From NCBI GenBank assembly GCA_023807065.1, contig JAJJLU010003617.1, positions 1-45,349 on the forward strand: a stretch of DNA of 45,349 nt, written 5' to 3'. Below, one piece after another: positions 19,148-27,145 of this stretch (the first letter of the stretch is position 1; the number at the start of each line of letters is the position of its first letter). The notes beneath the pieces were generated by a model. It had not been told where the DNA came from. It was given only the letters and a program-made list of their open reading frames with translations, and did not search any database. A program made the position numbers and the translations under genes. Source of the stretch: Isotricha intestinalis (taxonomy: Eukaryota > Ciliophora > Litostomatea > Vestibuliferida > Isotrichidae).

Positions 19148-19603
19148 ATGAAATCAATTTTAATATTAGCTTTAATAGCCTTAACAACAAGTCAAGTAGA
19201 CTTACAAGCAGAACCAATTCCAGTAATAAAATGTTTAATATCAAGTCCAGTTCTCCAAAAAGATGTCCCAATATTAATAGACGCAGTGAAGACTTTTATG
19301 GAAGACAAAAATGTTTTAGTTTTACTTTCAAAAGTTTTAGCATTATATCCAGAAATTGAAAAAGAAGTAAAAAGATGTTTTGCAGAAGAAGGAATCTTAC
19401 TTCAAAGCTCAATGGACATTCCTGAAGCCATTAGACAATTATGGGAAAAAATTCCTAAAGCTTTAAGAGATGAACTTGTTAAATGGGTTAAAAGTCTTGC
19501 TAAACAAAAAGCTAAAGAATTATGTATTAAAATCTTAACCAAAAAAGGATGGCAAACAAAAGTTTGTGATTATATTGATTCTCTTGCTAAAAAAACAAAT
19601 TAG
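19148..19603 (+). CDS. small secreted four-cysteine protein
   Basis: A 151-residue protein with a clear signal peptide (MKSILILALIALTTSQ, cleavage near residues 16-21). The mature part is all-helical in appearance, with exactly four Cys, at 29, 77, 126 and 140. Positions 28-42 read KCLISSPVLQKDVPI and 62-79 read KVLALYPEIEKEVKRCF. The pattern of Cys, helix, 'LYP-x-I/V', then Cys resembles small secreted proteins I recall from ciliates. It also loosely resembles saposin-like helical folds, but six-Cys saposin spacing is not met. Two disulfides would be expected. It is richer in G and C at codon third positions than its neighbours, which may indicate high expression. Secretion or lysosomal/phagosomal delivery is inferred. 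The stop is TAG. Confidence 0.8.
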   Translation: MKSILILALIALTTSQVDLQAEPIPVIKCLISSPVLQKDVPILIDAVKTFMEDKNVLVLLSKVLALYPEIEKEVKRCFAEEGILLQSSMDIPEAIRQLWEKIPKALRDELVKWVKSLAKQKAKELCIKILTKKGWQTKVCDYIDSLAKKTN

Positions 19604-19819
19604 AAGATTTTAGCTTTTTTTAGATTTCAATAAAACTAGTATATAAATTTAGAAACTTCTTTTTAATTTTTTTTTTTCAACCTTTTTTTTTTTCTTTTTT
19701 TTTAAATCTTTTCTTTTTAATTTAGAGATTAAGACTTTATAAGATATTTTAATCCAATAAAGATATTATTTAATATTCGAGGTGAATGACAAATAAAAAA
19801 AAATAAAAAATTAAAAAAA

Positions 19820-20306
19820 ATGTTAAAATTTATCCTATTATTATTCCCCTTAATAACAATAAAATTTTTTCCAAAATCTTCAAGATTAGAATATACATAT
19901 CATATTAAGAATAAATGAAAAACTCAGAAATAAAATATTATGATTTGATATTCCAAATCAATAATTTTTGGAATAACAATAACATCAAACTTAATAAAAA
20001 ATTCTTGGAAAAAAAAGTTCATAATAATTACCCTACAATAATAATAAAGGATGACAATGAATTTGAGATAAAATAGGAAAAGAAGAATGTAAAAGCATAT
20101 GAATTTAAAGATATAAATAATCAAAAAGTAAATATTTTATTTTTTGTAATGGATTACATATGAATTGAAAATAAAATATGAATGAGAAAATAAACAAAAA
20201 TGAAATTTCAAAAATGTTTCTTAAAGAAGAAGAAAAAAAAGAATTAGAGGTCATTAAACTTCAATTATTTTATTCCTTTTGTATTAATGATATTAGTAAG
20301 AGTTGA
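19820..20306 (+). pseudogene. broken signal-peptide gene
   Basis: An ATG at 19820 opens a 32-codon frame with a signal peptide (MLKFILLLFPLITIKFFPKS) and ends at TGA 19916-19918. An ATG overlapping it as ATGA (19915) opens the -1 frame for 53 codons (MKNSEIKYYDLIFQINNFWN at its start) to TAG 20074-20076. The same frame goes on as EKKNVKAYEFKDINNQKVN and reaches TGA at 20161. A third frame from ATG 20178 runs 42 codons (NEKINKNEISKMFLKEEE) to TGA 20304-20306. Together these look like one secreted or membrane protein gene broken by two frameshifts and a nonsense codon. Unrecognised introns are the alternative. It lies just downstream of two intact signal-peptide genes. The stretch 19604-19819 has only long T tracts. 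Confidence 0.5.
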
Positions 20307-20414
20307 AGTTTAATTGAAATATTTAATATATTTTTTTTTTAATGAGTTTTTTTTTGAGTTAGTAATTTATAATATTTAATATCTATATTTTTTAAATATA
20401 TAATAATATATTTT

Positions 20415-23213
20415 TTATCTTTTTGAATTTATTGTACTTTTGGCTCTAAACATTCTATTTGTTTTTTCTTCTTGCATTAAATTAACTGTTTTTTCCATAA
20501 TATCCAAAAAATTGTTTTTAAACCTTTGACTTCTAAATAAATTTTTCATTAAAAAAGACATTTGACTAACATCAGTATCTAAAATTTTATTTTCATATTT
20601 TTTCAAAATAGAAACAATAAAATAATAAAAGAATTTCCATCCAAAAATAATAAGACAATCCCATAAAAAAAACAATTCATTTTTATCCATTGAATTAGCA
20701 AAAAGAGTAATAACCCAATTAATTGTGAAAAATTCATGAGATAAATGAATTTCTTTTAAGTAATTATAAACTGTTTGGCAATTTAATTTAAGATGAGAAT
20801 CAATAATTTCGATTTTAAATTTTAAATTATTATTAACACCTAAAAAATCTTCTAATTTAAATTTTTGAATTAAACCATCAACAAAAATAAAACATTCTTC
20901 TTCTTTATCAAATAAATAAATTGAATATCCAGCTAAAAAATTTAATCCTTGAGCATAACCAATTTTTTCATTATAATTTGCATAAGCATATAAAATATGA
21001 TATAATTTATTATATTTTTCTTTTCCATTTTGAAATTCTGGAATTTCAGGAAATGTTCTATTTAAATCTTTTATTATCTCATTTTCTGATTCACATATTC
21101 TATTTCCAATATATTTTTCATATTCATCTTTTAATGAATCCTTCTTTTTTTCATCATATTTTAATTTTGAATATTTAAATAATGATTCTTTTATTTTATT
21201 TCTTGGATTTTCATTCTCATTAATTTTCTTTATTTTATTAAATATTATATTATAAATTATTGGCTTGAATATATTATGAAAATTACTATTTAAAAGAGTT
21301 ATACAATTTAACATGTCTAAATTTAAAAAGGAAAAAATAATTCCAATAACATTATTTGGAAATCCAAAGATAAAATTTAAATTTTTAAATTTATTTTTAT
21401 TATTCAAATTCAAATTAGTAGAAAAATCTTTTCTTGATTGAAAAATATTATATTTTTGTATCATTTGTTCACTTCCAGAATTTCTAATTGCATTATTTAA
21501 ATTATTAGTGGAATTATTAATAATATCATAAAAACTTTCTTTTGAATCATCTGAATCTAAAATTGTACTTGAATATCTATCACTTTCACTATCATGATAT
21601 ATTTCTGTAGCATCTACATATTGATCACTCTCTGTGTCTATATTATCATTTATATTATTTTTTTCTTTATTTTCATTTTTAGAAACCTGATTTTTTAAAT
21701 TTTGATATTGGTTTAATATTGGAGTTACATAAATTTCATTATTTATATTATTTAGATTATTTATATTATTATTTGGATTCTCATTGTTTATACTTTTCAT
21801 TGGTTTTAATTTATTTATATTTTCATTATATGATTTATCAAAATTGATTTTTGGCAAAGAAGAATTTTCATCTTTTGTTTTTATTTTATTTTCAATATTA
21901 ATTCTTTTATTATTAAAATTATTTTTCTTATATTTTAAATTATTAAATTCATTTTTTCCAGTTTGAAAACTTAAGACTTTATTAATTAAAGGGCTACTTT
22001 TTTTAATAAATTCACTTTTATGTTTACTTTTCTGAGAAGAAGAAGAAGATTTTTCATCTATTTCTTTAGTATTATAAGAATCTTCAATTTGAGAATCATC
22101 ATTATTTATTTTTTCTTTATTATTTGGTAAAGATTTAATAGGTTTATTTTCAATTTTAATTTCTTCAGTATTATCTAAATTAAATTCATTAATTTGATTA
22201 ATCTTTTTTTGTTCTAAAATTTTTTTAACATCTTTTTTTTGTTTTCCTGTTGTTAGATTTCCACTTTTTTTTAAATCATGAATATTTTTTTTATAAAAAA
22301 TAAAATTTTGATTATTGTTTAATAAAGAATTTTTAGTTTTATTAGATTCAGGAGATTTACTTTTTTTAGAAGGTAATAAAATATTTTTAATTCCATTAAT
22401 AGGTTTATTAATGGATAAATCATTCTTATGATAATTTTTATTAATATTATTTTTGTAATTACTTGAAAAAGGAAAATTTATTGGTGTTCTTTTTGCTAAA
22501 ATTTTAGGAATATTATGTGCAGGTTCTTGAATTGTACTTCCATGATTGTTTTCTAAATTTTTTTCCGTTTTTAAATTATTATTCTTATTATTTTTTTTTG
22601 AAAAATAAACACTTTGATTATTTATATTTTTTGATATAAGCTTTTTAAAATTATTTTCAGTTGAATCTTTTTTTTCTTTTTCATTTATATTCATTTTCAG
22701 TTTCTCTGATTTTCTATATGAATTACTTAATAATCTTTTATTTATTTTATTTTTCTTATTATCTTTCTTTTCATTTGATATTGTTGAAAATGTTGAAATA
22801 TCATTTTTTGAATATTTACTATTTTTATTATTTAAATTACTTATTTTATTCTTTGATATTATATTTTTATTTTCTTTTCTTGATTCCATAAATTTTTCAA
22901 ATAAATGTTCAATTGAATTTTTACTTATTAAATTATCTAAATTTGTATCTGAATTTCTTCTTTCTTCTTTTTTCATTTTCACATTTTTTTTATTTCTATT
23001 ATCAAAACTTTTTGTATTGTTTTTATTCGATAATTTTGTATTTTTATTTTTTGAATTAAAATGTAAATTTAAAACAGTTACATAAGAAGTATAAATTAAT
23101 GATGATGGGCCTATATTATTAAATCCTCTTTTATTGTTTCTATTCATGCTTATAATTAAATCTGAATTATTTTTTCTATGATACTTCATTATTTTATTAC
23201 TCAAATGATTCAT
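20415..23213 (-). CDS. TBC-domain Rab GTPase-activating protein with F-box-like motif
   Basis: A 932-residue protein. Residues 1-600 are Asn/Lys/Ser-rich and look disordered. At about 612-660 an F-box-like segment reads FGFPNNVIGIIFSFLNLDML and continues with CITLLNSNFHNIF, matching the 'LP-x-E-x-x-x-x-I-F-x-F-L' pattern. The TBC domain follows at about 680-910. Its arginine finger is in IIKDLNRTFPE (~717) and its glutamine finger in YAQGLNFLAG (~752). Both are intact, so GAP activity towards a Rab GTPase is expected. Later TBC motifs include HEFFTINWVITLF and LFFLWDCLIIFGW. It would act in membrane traffic. The F-box suggests coupling to a Skp1/cullin ubiquitin ligase, but that half rests on a short motif. 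Strand and spacing show no link with the divergent USP gene. Confidence 0.85.
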   Translation of the reverse strand: MNHLSNKIMKYHRKNNSDLIISMNRNNKRGFNNIGPSSLIYTSYVTVLNLHFNSKNKNTKLSNKNNTKSFDNRNKKNVKMKKEERRNSDTNLDNLISKNSIEHLFEKFMESRKENKNIISKNKISNLNNKNSKYSKNDISTFSTISNEKKDNKKNKINKRLLSNSYRKSEKLKMNINEKEKKDSTENNFKKLISKNINNQSVYFSKKNNKNNNLKTEKNLENNHGSTIQEPAHNIPKILAKRTPINFPFSSNYKNNINKNYHKNDLSINKPINGIKNILLPSKKSKSPESNKTKNSLLNNNQNFIFYKKNIHDLKKSGNLTTGKQKKDVKKILEQKKINQINEFNLDNTEEIKIENKPIKSLPNNKEKINNDDSQIEDSYNTKEIDEKSSSSSQKSKHKSEFIKKSSPLINKVLSFQTGKNEFNNLKYKKNNFNNKRINIENKIKTKDENSSLPKINFDKSYNENINKLKPMKSINNENPNNNINNLNNINNEIYVTPILNQYQNLKNQVSKNENKEKNNINDNIDTESDQYVDATEIYHDSESDRYSSTILDSDDSKESFYDIINNSTNNLNNAIRNSGSEQMIQKYNIFQSRKDFSTNLNLNNKNKFKNLNFIFGFPNNVIGIIFSFLNLDMLNCITLLNSNFHNIFKPIIYNIIFNKIKKINENENPRNKIKESLFKYSKLKYDEKKKDSLKDEYEKYIGNRICESENEIIKDLNRTFPEIPEFQNGKEKYNKLYHILYAYANYNEKIGYAQGLNFLAGYSIYLFDKEEECFIFVDGLIQKFKLEDFLGVNNNLKFKIEIIDSHLKLNCQTVYNYLKEIHLSHEFFTINWVITLFANSMDKNELFFLWDCLIIFGWKFFYYFIVSILKKYENKILDTDVSQMSFLMKNLFRSQRFKNNFLDIMEKTVNLMQEEKTNRMFRAKSTINSKR

Positions 23214-23592
23214 TTTTTATATTATTTAAATGTATATTGTATTTATTATATATGCATATTTTTGTTTTTTAAAACCTTATTTAAATTTAGTTTCTTTTAT
23301 ATTACAAATTAATTTATTTTTTTTTCTTTTTTAAAATAAATTTCTCTTGTTTAATTAATTAAAATTAAAAAGAATAAAAAATGGACATAAAAAGATTTTA
23401 AATTAAAAATCAAGTATAGGAAAAAAATATAATAACATATTAAATCATTTTTTAATATATAAAATAAAATACTTTTATTAACTTCCAAATAAAAGGGAAT
23501 ATATATCTAAATTAAAGTAAATAATTGAAGTAAAAAAAGAAATTAATTTATTGTCTTTTTCACATTCATAATTCCTTCTCTTTAATTCAGTT

Positions 23593-23780
23593 ATTTTAAA
23601 AGATATTTCTAATTAAATAAAAAAATCAGTTGAAAATGGATTAGAAGAATGAATCATATGAAGAAGTGAAAAAGTAGTTCAATATAAACAAAATGAGAAT
23701 AAAGTATAATTTACATAAAACGATTTTGAACTTGAAAAAAAAAATAAATAAAAAAACAATAATAAATTTAAAAAAATAAA
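23593..23780 (+). pseudogene. decayed gene remnant upstream of USP14
   Basis: In the gap 23214-23802 one plus-strand frame reads like protein: VILKDISN, IKKSVENGLEE, then RSEKVVQYKQNENKV, FT and NDFELEKK, separated by TAA, TGA (two) and TAA (two). Gln at the TAA positions and Trp at the TGA positions would give an ordinary protein. I do not recognise the family, and no start codon is evident. It stops just before the USP14 start at 23803. The rest of the gap is A/T-tract spacer and presumably holds the promoters of the divergent TBC and USP14 genes. Confidence 0.35.
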
Positions 23781-23802
23781 TTATAATTCATATTAAAATA
23801 TA

Positions 23803-25224
23803 ATGGAATCTCCTATAATAAAAGTATCATGGAAGAGAGAAATATATGAAATAGACGTATCAAGAATGGAAACAATAAAAGATTTAAAATATGAAATATC
23901 TAAAAAATCAAACGTGCCTCAAACAGAACAAAAAATAATATTTAAGGGCAAAATTCTTCAAGATACGCAAGATATAAAATCAATTCCATTAAAATCGAAA
24001 TTAACAATGTTAGGAGCGGCATCAAAAACTGCAATAAATAATAATACAGAATCAAAAATAACATTTGTAGAAGATTTAACTGCAGAAGAAAAATTAAAAA
24101 TATTAAGAGAAAAAGGAGAAGAAATAGTTTTTGGATTGAATAATTTAGGAAATACATGTTATTTAAATTCAACAGTTCAATGTTTAGGAAGAATAACAGA
24201 ATTAAGAAATTCTCTAAAAGAATTATCTAATAAAGATAATCCATCAAATCATTCTGGTGATGATTCATTTAATTTAACTTATTGTTTAGGTTTAACATAT
24301 AATAATTTAGATAAAGCTTCTGATTCTTTTTCACCTACTTTATTAGTTAATGTTATTAGAAAAATTAATCCTATGTTTGCAGAAAGTGAAAATGGTGTTA
24401 TGAAACAACAAGATGCTGATGAATGTGTTTCTTTAATTTTAAATAATATCAGAAATCATTTAACTAATAAAAGTGAAGGTGATGTTTATAGTAAAAATTT
24501 AATTGATGAATTATTCCAAATTCAACTTCAAATTCAATTAAAAAATGTAGAAGATACAAATGAAATTAAAAAAAAAGAAGATAAAGTTTATAAATTAATT
24601 TGTTATATTGATTCAAATACTATTGAATTAGTTGAAGGATTGAAAAATTCTTTAAAAGAAAATATTGATATGTTTAGTGAAACCTTACAAAGAAATACAG
24701 TTTTTGAAAAAAGTCAATTAATAAATAGATTACCAAATTATTTAACGGTTCAATTTATGAGATTTTATTGGAAAAGTGCAAATACTTTAACAGGAGCAAA
24801 AGCAGGAAAAGCAAAAATATTAAAAAGTGTAATTTTTTCAAAAATAATAGATTTATTTGATATGTGTACAGATGAAACAAAAGAATTATTATCATTAGGT
24901 AGAAAAATAGAGAGTAAATTATTAAAAAATGATAAAAATTTTAAAATTGATGAAGTGAAAAAAGAAGAAGGAAAAAATTATATTCCAACAGGGAGATATC
25001 AATTAATTGCATTAATAACTCATCAAGGAAGATCTTCTGAAAGTGGTCATTATATTGGTTGGGTTCATAAAAAAGAAGATAAATGGTTAAAATATGATGA
25101 TGACGTTGTTTCTATGAAAACTACTAATGATATTTTAGAACTTAAAGGAGGAGGTGATTGGCATATGGCATATATTTGCTTCTTTAAACAGTTGGAAGTT
25201 CCTTTTGTTGAATTGGATGAATAA
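23803..25224 (+). CDS. USP14: ubiquitin-specific protease USP14/Ubp6
   Basis: A 473-residue protein (human USP14 is 494). Residues 1-75 are a ubiquitin-like domain (VSWKREIYEIDV, then IIFKGKILQD) that docks on the 19S proteasome. The USP domain follows. The Cys box has GLNNLGNTCYLNS with catalytic Cys119. The conserved QQDADE is at about 202-207. The His box is SGHYIGWVHKKEDKWLKYDD with His416 and the Asp cluster at 432-434, and the C-terminal motif GGGDWHMAYICFF is also present. All catalytic residues are present. It removes ubiquitin from substrates at the proteasome. One continuous frame, no intron. It runs codirectionally into the Myb gene 123 bases downstream. The identification is firm: the UBL plus USP layout and the GGGDWH motif together single out this family. 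Confidence 0.95.
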   Translation: MESPIIKVSWKREIYEIDVSRMETIKDLKYEISKKSNVPQTEQKIIFKGKILQDTQDIKSIPLKSKLTMLGAASKTAINNNTESKITFVEDLTAEEKLKILREKGEEIVFGLNNLGNTCYLNSTVQCLGRITELRNSLKELSNKDNPSNHSGDDSFNLTYCLGLTYNNLDKASDSFSPTLLVNVIRKINPMFAESENGVMKQQDADECVSLILNNIRNHLTNKSEGDVYSKNLIDELFQIQLQIQLKNVEDTNEIKKKEDKVYKLICYIDSNTIELVEGLKNSLKENIDMFSETLQRNTVFEKSQLINRLPNYLTVQFMRFYWKSANTLTGAKAGKAKILKSVIFSKIIDLFDMCTDETKELLSLGRKIESKLLKNDKNFKIDEVKKEEGKNYIPTGRYQLIALITHQGRSSESGHYIGWVHKKEDKWLKYDDDVVSMKTTNDILELKGGGDWHMAYICFFKQLEVPFVELDE

Positions 25225-25347
25225 TATTATTTTTTTAAATTATTATTAATTAAAAAATAAGTTTTTTGAAAAATTAAAAAAATCAATAAAAAAAATAAAA
25301 ATTTATAATACATCAAAAAAAAAAAAATTAAAAAACTCAAAAAAAAG

Positions 25348-26694
25348 ATGAAAAAATCTAAAAAGCATCATTCCCACATTCCGAAAATAAAGACAGTAAA
25401 GAAGCCAATGATTTGGACAGCAGAAGAGGATAAAATATTAATATCAAAAGCAGAAGAATATAAATGTAAAAATTGGTCTTTAATAGCATCATTTATAAAA
25501 GATAGAACAGCAATTCAATGTTCAGCTCGTTATAAAAGAATTCAGCCAGGAATAACAAAAGGAACATGGACACAAGAAGAAGATGATCAATTAATGAAAC
25601 TTTATAAGGAACATGGAAAAAATTGGAGTGAAATTTCTAAATTTATGCCTCATAGAACAGGAAAACAAATTAGAGATAGATTTTTAAATGCTTTAGATGA
25701 TAGTTTAAATAAAGAAAAATTCTCTCAAGAAGAAGATGATAAAATTATTAAACTTTATAAAAGTTATGGAAATTCTTGGAGTAGAATTGCTAAGAGATTA
25801 AAAGGAAGAACTGGAGATATGGTAAAAAATAGGTTTTATTCAAGTTTAAAAAGAATTGTTGAAAAAAAATCTAAAAGAGGAAGAAAAGTTATTGGGAAAA
25901 AAAGAGGAAGGAAGCCTTTGTCTGAAAAATTAAAGAATAATAATGTTTCTAATGATACTTTTGATTTTGAAAAATATGAACCTGGGAAAAAAAGGAAAGT
26001 AAATAATTCAAATGTAAATAAAGTTAATAAAGACAATAATAAAAAGAATTATAGAAATGAGGAAAATATTTTTATTATTAATAAGAAAAATGAAAATGAA
26101 ATTAAATATAAAAAAAATAAAAAAAATGATTCTGGGATAAATACAAATATATCAATGAAAAATAATAATAAAAATAATCAAAATATTATATCAAATGACT
26201 CTTCATTTTCAAATCAAATTGTAAATAATATAATTAATATAAATACTCTTATTATTCATCAATCACAAATTGAATCAACAAAAGGATTGCTCGCTCAATT
26301 ACAGAGCACTAATAATCCTACTAATATAATTATTAATAATTTTTCTAATTCTAACGATTTAAATAATAATTTATTAAAAAAAAATAATATAAATAATAAT
26401 GTAAATAATGAAATTAATGATGATAATGTTTATTGGTTTAATCAAGATAAAGGAAATCCTATTTTACAAAATATGAAAAATAATAATATAAATGGATGTA
26501 GTAATATAAATGAATTAAATTTGAAAAATATTGAACCTGAAAAAATAGAATCTTTAAGAGCTTTAATTAAGACTCAAATGACTTATGGAATTCAAAAAGA
26601 TAATTTAGTTTCTCAATTAAAAATATTAAAAGAATTAAAATCAATTACGAACGATAAAATTAAAGCTTTAAATAATGATTTAAATAAAATATAG
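25348..26694 (+). CDS. three-repeat Myb transcription factor
   Basis: A 448-residue protein with three consecutive Myb repeats: R1 about 18-66 (IWTAEEDKILISKAEE, CSARYKRI), R2 about 70-117 (GTWTQEEDDQLMKLYKEHG, IRDRFLNAL) and R3 about 121-168 (FSQEEDDKIIKLYKSYG, VKNRFYSSL). The first Trp of R3 is Phe, a common substitution. A basic patch with AT-hook-like cores RGRK and KRGRKP (about 174-190) follows and may bind A+T-rich DNA. The rest is Asn/Lys low complexity ending in a Leu-rich helix (about 395-445). Three repeats of this kind bind a c-Myb-like element and often control cell-cycle or differentiation genes. The A-rich leader leaves one obvious start. Confidence 0.9.
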   Translation: MKKSKKHHSHIPKIKTVKKPMIWTAEEDKILISKAEEYKCKNWSLIASFIKDRTAIQCSARYKRIQPGITKGTWTQEEDDQLMKLYKEHGKNWSEISKFMPHRTGKQIRDRFLNALDDSLNKEKFSQEEDDKIIKLYKSYGNSWSRIAKRLKGRTGDMVKNRFYSSLKRIVEKKSKRGRKVIGKKRGRKPLSEKLKNNNVSNDTFDFEKYEPGKKRKVNNSNVNKVNKDNNKKNYRNEENIFIINKKNENEIKYKKNKKNDSGINTNISMKNNNKNNQNIISNDSSFSNQIVNNIININTLIIHQSQIESTKGLLAQLQSTNNPTNIIINNFSNSNDLNNNLLKKNNINNNVNNEINDDNVYWFNQDKGNPILQNMKNNNINGCSNINELNLKNIEPEKIESLRALIKTQMTYGIQKDNLVSQLKILKELKSITNDKIKALNNDLNKI

Positions 26695-26752
26695 AAAATA
26701 TGTTTAAAAGAGTGAATGATTAATTATTTATAAAGTATTAAATAAGTGAATT

Positions 26753-26770
26753 TGATATATATATATATCA
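26753..26770. repeat. 18-bp perfect palindrome
   Basis: TGATATATATATATATCA is a perfect palindrome with a (AT)7 core, in the gap 26695-27145 between the convergent Myb and cNMP-like genes. It may simply be a microsatellite. Apart from this and the hairpin at 26862-26879, I see nothing in the gap. Confidence 0.7.
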
Positions 26771-26861
26771 TTTAGTTAAAATAGAATTATATCTTTGTTT
26801 TGAAAATATTAGCTTTACTAATGTTAAAAAACAAATTTATAAATATAAATAGCTCAAGAAA

Positions 26862-26879
26862 ATAGGTTAAAAAACCTAT
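26862..26879. other. short hairpin in convergent 3' region
   Basis: ATAGGTT, a loop of four A, then AACCTAT: a 7-bp perfect stem. It lies between two convergent genes and could affect 3'-end formation, but there is no direct evidence for a function. Confidence 0.4.
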
Positions 26880-27145
26880 GAATTAATTAATCGTATAATT
26901 AACTAAACAATAAAACATTAAAAAAGATAATAATTATAAAAAAATAAATAATTTTATTTATTTTAAAAATTAAATTAATGTATGTCATAAAATGGTATAA
27001 TGTAAAAAAAAATATAATTTATTTTTAATTTTTAAAATTTATTAAAATAATTGCTTTTCATTTTTGAATTTCCTACATAATAATTAAAATCCTTTTAAAA
27101 ATTAAAAATCATATTAATAAATATATTACACTCATTAAAAAACAA

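Noticed and set aside
19924..20124. Minus-strand 66-codon frame
   Set aside because: It is opposite to the broken signal-peptide gene and has only hydrophobic A/T codons.
20921..22891. Plus-strand frames within the TBC gene
   Set aside because: Antisense shadows of a gene with intact catalytic motifs.
26753..26770. Palindrome as an operator
   Set aside because: The core is a plain AT microsatellite, and its position between convergent gene ends does not suggest regulation.
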